This document shows, in pieces, positions 14,191-20,323 of a stretch of 22,072 nucleotides of DNA. Source of the stretch: a virus. The translations under genes were made by a program, and so were the position numbers. Numbering within the stretch: position 1 is the first letter of the stretch; each line of letters starts with the position of its first letter. The notes beneath the pieces are model-generated. The model had not been told where the DNA came from, did not search any database, and saw only the letters and a program-made list of their open reading frames with translations. The stretch covers positions 1 through 22,072 of IMG/VR virus record IMGVR_UViG_3300024262_000283. One strand, given 5' to 3'.

Positions 14191-14436
14191 ATGAAAACAA
14201 ATCTATTTGAGATTCTCTGGAAGAAAGAGATTAAGCATTGGAAACGACTCGTGGAGTTATTTCGAAGAATCAATAATTGGTTCATTAAATTAACCTACGG
14301 CATTCTGTTGGGGATATTATTAACCGCAATTCACTACGCCTTTGTGGTAATGCACACTCTCTATGAGATGGTACTTTTTGTGTTCGCACCAAAAGCCTTC
14401 AAAGCTAATATTCAACGAATGGCATTAACTGTATAA
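14191..14436 (+). CDS. Small membrane protein, 81 aa
   Basis: The N-terminus is an amphipathic basic helix (FEILWKKEIKHWKRLVELFRRI), followed by one long or two short membrane helices (LTYGILLGILLTAIHYAFVVM and LYEMVLFVFA). A basic tail closes the protein. It follows the previous gene by two bases. No family is recognised. Confidence 0.7.
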   Translation: MKTNLFEILWKKEIKHWKRLVELFRRINNWFIKLTYGILLGILLTAIHYAFVVMHTLYEMVLFVFAPKAFKANIQRMALTV

Positions 14437-14438
14437 TC

Positions 14439-14492
14439 ATGAGTTTATTTGTTGTAGACGTAGTTCGTTTTCAATATCACAGTATTTATTGA
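14439..14492 (+). pseudogene. Possible remnant of an exonuclease 5' end, 17 codons
   Basis: A 17-codon frame reads MSLFVVDVVRFQYHSIY and stops. Its beginning resembles the start of the intact exonuclease at 15424 (MSYFICDVES), including the first catalytic Asp and shared DNA GACGTAG. The HNH-type endonuclease gene begins two bases after it. It may be the original 5' end of an exonuclease gene displaced when the endonuclease inserted, or a chance similarity. Confidence 0.35.
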
Positions 14493-14493
14493 T

Positions 14494-15411
14494 ATGGAAA
14501 AACACACACATTTATATTGTAAACTTTGTGATACTCAAACTAATTGTGGGTCAACAACTTTTTGTAGATGGCATTTAAATATATATCATCCAGAATATGA
14601 CACAAAAAAATATTATGATGAATTCATAAAAACCGATAATGAAGGTGTTTGTTATTGTGGTAATATAACAAAATATAAATCATTTAATTCTGGATATAAT
14701 AAATTTTGTTCAAAAAAATGTCAAGCCAATTCTATTGAAATTAAAAATAAAATTAGAAATACAAAATTATGTAAATATGATAATTTAAATAATCATAATA
14801 AACAGAAGAAAACATTAGTTGAAAGATATGGTGTTGAAAATATTTCACAAATACCCGAAGTTAAGAAAAAAAAGAAATTAACGTGTATTAAAAATTATTG
14901 TGTTGAGAATCCATTACAATCAAAATTGATTCAATTAAAACAGAAGAAAACATTAGTTGAAAGATATGGTGTTGAAAATATTTCTAAACATCCAGAAACA
15001 GAAAAAAAAAGAAAAAAGACATCATTTGGTAGATATGGTGTTACACATTATTCAAAAAGTATTGAATATAGAATATATAATGAAGATAAAGGGATTTGGA
15101 TTCCAGATGAATTTAAAACAGAATTTGAATTATATTTTCGAAATGTTTGGAATGAAACAAAAAAACATAAAAAGAAATTATTTGATAGTTGGAATGGGAA
15201 ATGTTATTATTCTGATGAAATATTAAATAAAAAAATAAATTATAATGAACCTAATTATCCGGTAATTGACCATAAAATTAGTGTATATTATGGCTTTAAA
15301 AATAATATTAATTATAAAATAATTGGTGATATTAGTAATTTATGTATTTGTTCAAGAAAAATTAATAATAAGAAAGGTGTTATGTGTGAAAATAAATTTA
15401 TTAATAAATAA
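14494..15411 (+). CDS. HNH-type homing endonuclease with zinc fingers and internal repeats
   Basis: This 305-residue, very basic and AT-rich gene stands alone as a mobile endonuclease. The N-terminus has two possible zinc-binding clusters (CKLC...C..H and CYCG...CSKKC). The middle holds three imperfect copies of a repeat of the KTLVERYGVENIS type, a DNA-binding repeat known from phage homing endonucleases. The C-terminus has an HNH-like core: VIDHKISVYYGFKN, later LCICSRKINNKKG. Two of the repeats are identical at DNA level over 47 bases. Base composition differs sharply from the flanking genes. It lies immediately in front of an exonuclease gene, which is probably the locus it targets. Confidence 0.85.
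   Translation: MEKHTHLYCKLCDTQTNCGSTTFCRWHLNIYHPEYDTKKYYDEFIKTDNEGVCYCGNITKYKSFNSGYNKFCSKKCQANSIEIKNKIRNTKLCKYDNLNNHNKQKKTLVERYGVENISQIPEVKKKKKLTCIKNYCVENPLQSKLIQLKQKKTLVERYGVENISKHPETEKKRKKTSFGRYGVTHYSKSIEYRIYNEDKGIWIPDEFKTEFELYFRNVWNETKKHKKKLFDSWNGKCYYSDEILNKKINYNEPNYPVIDHKISVYYGFKNNINYKIIGDISNLCICSRKINNKKGVMCENKFINK
14800..14984 (+). repeat. Identical 47-bp in-frame direct repeat inside the endonuclease gene
   Basis: Bases 14800-14846 recur exactly at 14938-14984, an offset of 138 bp or 46 codons, so the repeat unit is in frame. It encodes the KQKKTLVERYGVENIS module. Exact identity at synonymous sites indicates a recent duplication or gene conversion. Confidence 0.9.
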
Positions 15412-15423
15412 AAAATTAAAATT

Positions 15424-15942
15424 ATGTCGTATTTTATTTGTGACGTAGAATCAGATGGCGGTTTATTAGGACTTAATAGTATGGTGTGCTTCGGGGTAGT
15501 CAAGTTGACCCCCGAACTCGACACCACTTTCTATGGGCAGACCAAGCCAATATCAGATAAATATGATGAACGAGCACTCAGCGTGAGTGGGTTTAGTAGA
15601 GAAGAACATCTGACATTCGATGACCCAGTAAAGGTTATGTCGGATTTCGCTGATTGGCTTGACGAACATTCCAAAGGCAGACCTATTCTGATTAGCGATA
15701 ATAACGGTTACGATGCCTCTTGGATTAATTATTACTTCCTTAGATATTATGGAGCAAATCCTTTTGGTTGGTCAAGTCGTAGAATCGGTGACCTGTACTG
15801 TGGAATGAAAATGGACATGTGGTCAGGATGGAAAAAATTACGGGTGACTAAACATACCCATCACCCCGTAGATGATGCAATGGGTAATGCAGAAGCATTG
15901 CTCAAAATGAAAGAAATGGGTTTAAAAATTGACACAAAATAA
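15424..15942 (+). CDS. DEDDh 3'-5' exonuclease, second copy type
   Basis: The protein has 172 residues. Catalytic positions are visible: Asp7 and Glu9 in FICDVESDGG, Asp97 in SDNNGYDASWINYYF, and His146...Asp151 in HHPVDDAMGNAEAL, the DEDDh signature. The family is DnaQ/RNase T-like, so 3'-5' degradation of single-stranded nucleic acid is expected. A possible remnant of a similar start lies at 14439 on the far side of the endonuclease gene. The sequence is only distantly like the exonuclease at 9716, so the two are not recent duplicates. Confidence 0.85.
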   Translation: MSYFICDVESDGGLLGLNSMVCFGVVKLTPELDTTFYGQTKPISDKYDERALSVSGFSREEHLTFDDPVKVMSDFADWLDEHSKGRPILISDNNGYDASWINYYFLRYYGANPFGWSSRRIGDLYCGMKMDMWSGWKKLRVTKHTHHPVDDAMGNAEALLKMKEMGLKIDTK

Positions 15943-15948
15943 GAAATT

Positions 15949-16200
15949 ATGATGAAAATATTTGCAAATATAACGTATTTATTCCCGGTAATGGGTTACT
16001 ACTTAATAGAATCCATAATTGTGGGAGGGGTAGTTATGTTGATGTGGAAATTGTTTCTAAGCAATCTCTGGGGAAATATTGGATATGTCCAGATAGTCGT
16101 AGTCTACTGGATTATTAAAATGTTGCTTTTCGACATTTTTAAGCTAATCGGGTCATTCCAACCCAACCCCCAGAATGACAACACAAATAATGAAAACTAA
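15949..16200 (+). CDS. Small membrane protein, 83 aa
   Basis: Two or three hydrophobic segments (ITYLFPVMGYYLIESIIVGGVVMLMW and IGYVQIVVVYWIIKMLLFDIF) are followed by a polar Asn-rich tail (PNPQNDNTNNEN). The start has two consecutive ATG codons. It follows the exonuclease by six bases and precedes the next gene by five. No family is recognised. Confidence 0.7.
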   Translation: MMKIFANITYLFPVMGYYLIESIIVGGVVMLMWKLFLSNLWGNIGYVQIVVVYWIIKMLLFDIFKLIGSFQPNPQNDNTNNEN

Positions 16201-16205
16201 AGATA

Positions 16206-16418
16206 ATGAGATATTCAAAAGCAAGTCCGAGACTAACAGTTAAATTCGTTGACAGTGATACGAATCAGGTTCTTTTCGAAGTAAAGGACCGGACATGGAT
16301 GACTGTAGGCGACCTCCTGAACGATGTTGCCATTGATAGTATAATGAAACATGAGTATAAGAAAGACCATCCAGAAAATCTCATGGTATTGGTTGTGGCT
16401 GAATATGGATTGAAATAA
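16206..16418 (+). CDS. Hypothetical protein, 70 aa
   Basis: This is a small soluble protein with a regular strand pattern (LTVKFVDSDTNQVLFEV, then DRTWMTVGDLL, then NLMVLVVAEYGL). It looks like a compact alpha/beta domain of a sort common among uncharacterised phage proteins. It is the last gene of the unit; the phage-type promoter at 16421 starts two bases after its stop. Confidence 0.65.
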   Translation: MRYSKASPRLTVKFVDSDTNQVLFEVKDRTWMTVGDLLNDVAIDSIMKHEYKKDHPENLMVLVVAEYGLK

Positions 16419-16420
16419 AT

Positions 16421-16450
16421 TGTAACATTTTCATTTAATTTTCGTATAAT
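16421..16450 (+). promoter_or_regulatory. Phage-type promoter for the secreted protein gene
   Basis: TGTAACA (16421-16427), 13 nt, TTCGTATAAT (16441-16450). The ATG at 16473 follows after a 22-nt A-rich leader. Confidence 0.8.
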
Positions 16451-16472
16451 CAAATAAACAAAAAGCGAAGTT

Positions 16473-17036
16473 ATGAAAAATTTAATGAGATTAATTGCGA
16501 TTTTACTGGTTCTATTTCTTGGGGCTGCTGTCTTCGGACAAAAAGCTGGTATGAGTAAATCCTGTTTTGCTGACCCATCAACACTTGAAGCCCAAGTCTT
16601 TAACACCAGTCAAGAATATCTGGACCTTTGCACATATTCATTCTGGTGTGAAGGAAACCTATATGTACTCTCTTATGAATTAGACCCAAGCAAAAGCTAC
16701 CTAGATAACAATATCTTGATAGGGAAGGAGACGAAGAGACGAAACGTTTATCTATATCGTCAGGACGGTGATAATTGGGTGAAAGCATCTGAATTAGTGA
16801 AAACCGATTTCTATTCGTCAACAGGTGGATATGACCACTTTTACCCCTCAAGACGTGAGGCATTACCGGGAATGGGTCGTCACTCCGAAATAGAGGTGTT
16901 AAGTGAAAGAAAAGCAACTATAAAAGTGTTGAGTTTCTATGGAAATCATGATGATGGTATTTATGAATCTCGTTGGGATACGTTCTTATTCACTGATTAT
17001 GATAATGATGGAATGTATTCGGTTACTCTAAAATAA
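16473..17036 (+). CDS. Secreted protein with Sec signal peptide, 187 aa
   Basis: The N-terminus MKNLMRLIAILLVLFLGAAVFGQ is a clear Sec signal peptide, with cleavage probably after Gly22 before Gln, a common form in Bacteroidetes. The mature part has about 165 residues, with three cysteines and aromatic beta-rich segments. It ends in TDYDNDGMYSV, which resembles a short calcium-binding loop (DxDxDG). The function is unknown; the periplasm or cell surface is the likely location. It is driven by its own phage-type promoter and followed after five bases by the next gene. Confidence 0.75.
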   Translation: MKNLMRLIAILLVLFLGAAVFGQKAGMSKSCFADPSTLEAQVFNTSQEYLDLCTYSFWCEGNLYVLSYELDPSKSYLDNNILIGKETKRRNVYLYRQDGDNWVKASELVKTDFYSSTGGYDHFYPSRREALPGMGRHSEIEVLSERKATIKVLSFYGNHDDGIYESRWDTFLFTDYDNDGMYSVTLK

Positions 17037-17041
17037 CAAAT

Positions 17042-17479
17042 ATGATAAAAACTGTTTCATATAGTAAAACAAATAGGAGCGAGAAGTTCAGACAATTTCT
17101 CGCTTCGCCTTTCACAATCGATATGTTATATCCAATTTATAACGATAAGTCTTGCGAGACCCTATTCGATGATTGGCGTGGTAAAGATATGTTAAATGGG
17201 TGGTGTAAGCTCAGAAACGATGATTTCACTCTGGAGTTCTACCCAACCTATTATACTATCAAGAAGAACAAACCAGTAGACAGTACCAAATATATGCTTT
17301 CGATTCCGGTAACCATCGATGATTTCATTACCGATATGGAGAGATTTGATGTTCAGTTGTATTGGAAAAAATGGATTGATGAAAACTTTGAACCCAAAGA
17401 ATATCTTCACAGTGACGAGGTGGAACAATATTTTGTCGAGTTATTGATGAAGATGGGTAAATCACATGAATTATTATAA
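17042..17479 (+). CDS. Hypothetical protein, 145 aa
   Basis: This is a soluble, Tyr/Trp/Asp-rich protein with no family recognised. Features are a basic start (KTNRSEKFRQFL), a central beta region (FTLEFYPTYYTIKKN) and a helical acidic end (SDEVEQYFVELLMKMG). It shares the promoter at 16421 with the secreted protein. Confidence 0.65.
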   Translation: MIKTVSYSKTNRSEKFRQFLASPFTIDMLYPIYNDKSCETLFDDWRGKDMLNGWCKLRNDDFTLEFYPTYYTIKKNKPVDSTKYMLSIPVTIDDFITDMERFDVQLYWKKWIDENFEPKEYLHSDEVEQYFVELLMKMGKSHELL

Positions 17480-17482
17480 TTG

Positions 17483-17513
17483 TTGCATATTAACATAATT
17501 TAATTTATCTTTG
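17483..17513 (+). promoter_or_regulatory. Bacteroidetes-type promoter, leaderless configuration
   Basis: TTG (17483-17485), 20 nt, TATCTTTG (17506-17513), then four bases to the ATG at 17518. Same geometry as the promoters at 7466 and 18891. Confidence 0.75.
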
Positions 17514-17517
17514 CCTC

Positions 17518-17757
17518 ATGTCAAAAAAGAAAAAAATTGTATTGGATGAATATCACTATCACGAAGCACTGGATAGAACTGATATGCTCTTAAGAATCAT
17601 TGAAGACCATCTACGTGAACATCCTGTTGTACAGAAGCACAAACAGTTGAAAATCCGGGTAGAAATTGCTGAAGAAATATTAGCTGAAGTTCATCAACAT
17701 ATTGGTAATCTGGACTATAAGATATTTTCATCTGACCAAGTGTCTGATAGTAAGTAA
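17518..17757 (+). CDS. Hypothetical helical protein, 79 aa
   Basis: A basic start (MSKKKKIV) precedes an almost wholly helical protein rich in His and Glu (YHYHEALDRTDMLLRIIEDHLREHP, then IRVEIAEEILAEVHQHIGNL). It could be a small coiled-coil or four-helix subunit. No family is recognised. Its own host-type promoter suggests expression early in infection without phage factors. Confidence 0.7.
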   Translation: MSKKKKIVLDEYHYHEALDRTDMLLRIIEDHLREHPVVQKHKQLKIRVEIAEEILAEVHQHIGNLDYKIFSSDQVSDSK

Positions 17758-17834
17758 TATAACTTTTTTATAAAAAATTAGTATTTATTACCAAGAATAA
17801 TGAAAATTTATTTAAAAACATTAAAATTTTTAAC

Positions 17835-17975
17835 TAGGGGAATACCCCTAAAACGAAAATCGGTTGGTTTTAACCGCCTGATGCTCACAATACCCAGAAA
17901 ATTCGATTTTTCTGGGCATTTTCATTTAAATACACCACATTTAGGTCAAAAAGAATTAGAGTTAAACGCCTCTAA
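17835..17975 (+). other. Hairpin-rich element ahead of the M23 peptidase gene
   Basis: Four perfect stems lie in 141 bases: TAGGGG/CCCCTA (17835-17850), CGGTT/AACCG (17861-17876), CCCAGAAAA/TTTTCTGGG (17893-17916) and TTAGAG/CTCTAA (17956-17975). The third, followed by GCATTTTCATTT, could terminate transcription weakly. A 59-codon frame (17800-17979, starting MKIYLKTLKFLTRG) overlaps the whole element, so it might instead be a small basic protein. I favour a structured leader or small RNA. Confidence 0.45.
17893..17925 (+). terminator. Possible Rho-independent terminator
   Basis: A 9-bp perfect stem CCCAGAAAA/TTTTCTGGG with a six-base loop is followed by GCATTTTCA, a weak T tract. It could end transcription of the 79-residue gene or attenuate that of the M23 gene. 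Confidence 0.45.
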
Positions 17976-18020
17976 CTAACTGGAAATCAGACCACAAATA
18001 ATCTTATTAAATCCAAAATT

Positions 18021-18905
18021 ATGAAAAGAACAAAATCTGTTATCGCAAAAGTCGCATTTATTATTTTACTGATGTGTGCAATTTTTGGTGTTATTGGTGG
18101 TATGTCAGCACCAATGAACGCAAGTAGTAATGGGATTGGAATTAATTCCAGACTACAAACCGAGAACATGGAGTTGAAGAGTGAAATGGAGAAGATGGAG
18201 AAGAAAATAATTGAGATGGAAGCTATGGCTATGGAGATACGTGATTATAACAACATATTATATTCACAGATGCTTGGTGTCGATTACGATACGACTGACT
18301 TCTATCGATACCGTAACGATAGTGCTGAACATGTTTTTGAATGCTATGACAGCATGTTTATTGAAATTGATGACCGGGCATTATATGCTTCGGAAATGCT
18401 TGCACTTGAACTCGAACGTCTCCAAGAGACCTCACCTCGATTTAAGGATAATAAAAAGGCTATTCTTTACTATCCCACGCTTTCCCCGGTTAAAACTAAG
18501 GATTTCATTTACGTGAGTTCTCCATATGGTTGGAGACAACACCCCATTGAAAAGAAGATGCTTTTCCATGAAGGAATTGATATTAGTGCCAATATTGGGT
18601 CTGAGGTATATGCTACTGCACAGGGGCGAGTTGTAGCAATAATGTATTCAAAATACGGGTATGGGAACCGTGTGGTTATTAAGCATGCCTATGGCTTCGA
18701 AACTCTTTATGCTCACTTAGGTGGTGATATAAAAGTTAAGAAAGGTCAGTGGGTCAATAAAAACCAATTGATTGCAACCGTAGGTAATACTGGAAGAAGT
18801 ACTGGTCCTCACCTCCATTATGAAATTCATAAGAATGGAGAACCCAGAGACCCCTTGGGATATTTCTATACTGATATTACAGATGAACTATTGGCAATGC
18901 AATAA
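18021..18905 (+). CDS. M23 family metallopeptidase, membrane-anchored
   Basis: The 294-residue protein has an N-terminal membrane anchor (VAFIILLMCAIFGVIGG, about 11-27). A coiled coil follows (about 43-75, QTENMELKSEMEKMEKKI), then a linker and a complete M23 domain from about 165. Zinc ligands and catalytic residues are in place: His183 and Asp187 in FHEGID, His232 in YAHL, and His264/His266 in GPHLHYEI. M23 enzymes cut peptide cross-links of peptidoglycan. The layout and wording (SSPYGWRQHP, GNTGRSTGPHLHYEIHKNG) closely follow the cellular M23 peptidases of Bacteroidetes, suggesting capture from a host. It may act in lysis or wall remodelling from the periplasmic side of the inner membrane. 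Confidence 0.92.
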   Translation: MKRTKSVIAKVAFIILLMCAIFGVIGGMSAPMNASSNGIGINSRLQTENMELKSEMEKMEKKIIEMEAMAMEIRDYNNILYSQMLGVDYDTTDFYRYRNDSAEHVFECYDSMFIEIDDRALYASEMLALELERLQETSPRFKDNKKAILYYPTLSPVKTKDFIYVSSPYGWRQHPIEKKMLFHEGIDISANIGSEVYATAQGRVVAIMYSKYGYGNRVVIKHAYGFETLYAHLGGDIKVKKGQWVNKNQLIATVGNTGRSTGPHLHYEIHKNGEPRDPLGYFYTDITDELLAMQ

Positions 18906-18921
18906 ATTTTAACTACATTTG
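18891..18921 (+). promoter_or_regulatory. Bacteroidetes-type promoter, leaderless configuration
   Basis: TTG (18891-18893), 20 nt, TACATTTG (18914-18921), four bases before the ATG at 18926. The -33 element lies inside the end of the M23 gene. Confidence 0.7.
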
Positions 18922-18925
18922 CGAC

Positions 18926-19240
18926 ATGACAACATATATAAGAACCGCACACGAAGAAGAATACTCCAACAAAAGCAATACGTTGGGTGTTCTTCTTAAC
19001 GAGGATGATAAGGGTAATCGTATCGATAGTTTACTTTACATTTATCGTCAAAACCGGAATATGTATATTTTCTTCAACACCATCACCGAGATGAATGAGT
19101 TCTTGCTTTATGGTGATGGTAAGATGCCAAGAGCCTATCTTAGTGAGGAACAATTCGATAATCTCTATGATTTGCCTCATATTGAAGGAAAATTTACTGA
19201 GCATTTGGCTTGGACAAGCAAAAGCACCCCTCAGACTTAA
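18926..19240 (+). CDS. Hypothetical protein, 104 aa
   Basis: A soluble small protein of unknown family. The centre is a strand-rich segment (LLYIYRQNRNMYIFFNT) and the rest is acidic and helical (LSEEQFDNLYDLPHIEG). The start is fixed by the host-type promoter ending four bases upstream. The C-terminal codons lie within the hairpin that follows, at a convergent gene junction. Confidence 0.7.
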   Translation: MTTYIRTAHEEEYSNKSNTLGVLLNEDDKGNRIDSLLYIYRQNRNMYIFFNTITEMNEFLLYGDGKMPRAYLSEEQFDNLYDLPHIEGKFTEHLAWTSKSTPQT

Positions 19241-19252
19241 TCTGGGGGTGCT
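19226..19252. terminator. Strong hairpin between convergent genes
   Basis: AGCACCCC-T-CAGA pairs with TCTGGGGGTGCT around a CTTAA loop, twelve pairs with one bulged T. No T run follows on either strand, so termination would rely on the stem alone. Placement at the convergent junction (19240 plus, 19317 minus) suggests a bidirectional role. A second stem, CCTCG/CGAGG, lies at 19267-19285. Confidence 0.55.
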
Positions 19253-19293
19253 CTGGCGACTATTTACCTCGATTCCCATCCGAGGTTGTAAAA

Positions 19294-19323
19294 GTCTTTA
19301 AGTGTCTTAAATCGTCTTAAAAC
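19294..19323. repeat. Three tandem 10-bp units of GTCTTWAANN type
   Basis: GTCTTTAAGT, GTCTTAAATC and GTCTTAAAAC follow each other with a 10-bp period. The last unit enters the end of the patatin gene. The spacing of one helical turn would suit a protein-binding site, but so few units could be chance. Confidence 0.5.
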
Positions 19324-20255
19324 CGCTTTTTGATGGGGTTGAATATCTCCATTCTTTCTGGGTCCAGAGCCGTTTCATATCCTTCTTCCCACCATTCAGC
19401 CATTTCTTTCTTATTAAACACCATTGGATTCTCACTTAATTTTCGTGGTAGCCAGTAAACGGTTACTTTTATACCCTTCCTATTATATTTTTCAATACTA
19501 TCATAAAAATGTTCGAATTCAACATCATAACGCATTGCACTAAGACTAGCATTAAAATTTTCAATTAAATTATGAATTCTTTCACCCTCAAATTTATCAC
19601 GAACCTTTGTTCGATGCAAGATAATATCAATATCCTTATAACCTCTTTTCACTAACATATCCATACCAACCAACTCACTTATCCCACCATCGCTCCACTG
19701 TCCGATGTGAAACTTACCCTCTTCATCCCGCCAACTCTTTTTAATTAAAGAGGTAATAAATGGATAATTTGCACTACACCACATCCAATCAATGAAATCT
19801 TCATAAGTCTCATCTATCGAACTGAAGTAATGTATTTTTGATGGAATCTGTGCTAGATTCTGAGTTCCAACTAATATTTCTTGTTGTCTGGTTCTGAGCC
19901 TATTAAATTTAGTTTTACTAAATGATGACATGATTGTTTTTCTCAAGGAATTTGAAGTAGAGATACTTTTATCTCCAAGCAACAACGTCATTATTATCGG
20001 AAATTTTCTAAATCTCCCCTTTTTATTAATGACCTTACCCTTATACCAACACTTATCAAATATCTTACTATTATCCACATTCGTATATGCATGTTTTAGC
20101 ACTTCCCATTCCCTCAACGCAGTGAGGGGAGCCATTAGACTCCCCGTTGAAACTCCTACTACAGCATCATATTTCCGATTAATCCTAGCCAGTGTTCCAC
20201 CACCATATGCACCCCATGCACCACCACCCGATATTAAACATCCTTTCTTTGTCAT
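19317..20255 (-). CDS. Patatin-like phospholipase
   Basis: Start set at ATG 20255 (312 residues), because the longer frame runs into the upstream terminator. Patatin hallmarks are complete. The glycine-rich oxyanion loop is SGGGAWGAYGGG (9-20), the nucleophile elbow is GVSTG with Ser36, and the catalytic Asp189 is in SDGG. Patatins hydrolyse acyl chains from phospholipids with a Ser-Asp dyad. There is no signal peptide, so the enzyme acts from the cytoplasm or needs another route out. In a phage it might weaken the host membrane at lysis; patatins also serve as effectors in bacterial defence. The gene stands alone, without CBASS partners. Confidence 0.88.
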   Translation of the reverse strand: MTKKGCLISGGGAWGAYGGGTLARINRKYDAVVGVSTGSLMAPLTALREWEVLKHAYTNVDNSKIFDKCWYKGKVINKKGRFRKFPIIMTLLLGDKSISTSNSLRKTIMSSFSKTKFNRLRTRQQEILVGTQNLAQIPSKIHYFSSIDETYEDFIDWMWCSANYPFITSLIKKSWRDEEGKFHIGQWSDGGISELVGMDMLVKRGYKDIDIILHRTKVRDKFEGERIHNLIENFNASLSAMRYDVEFEHFYDSIEKYNRKGIKVTVYWLPRKLSENPMVFNKKEMAEWWEEGYETALDPERMEIFNPIKKRF

Positions 20256-20267
20256 AAAGATAAATAC

Positions 20268-20298
20268 AAAAAAAAAGGGTGAAACCCACGTCACACCC
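20268..20298 (-). terminator. Rho-independent terminator after the exonuclease-like gene
   Basis: On the minus strand GGGTG (20298-20294) pairs with CACCC (20281-20277) and nine T follow. It separates the 262-residue gene from the patatin gene and excludes the longer patatin start. Confidence 0.8.
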
Positions 20299-20323
20299 AT
20301 AAATTAATTATAACATAATACAT

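Noticed and set aside
7503-17788. Recurring GTATTTAT in intergenic segments (7503, 8323, 14482, 15969, 17781)
   Set aside because: The number is close to expectation for an 8-mer in such AT-rich DNA, and its position relative to genes varies.
17800-17979. 59-codon frame as a separate confident gene
   Set aside because: It overlaps four perfect hairpins and resembles no known protein, so it is reported only as an alternative reading of the element.
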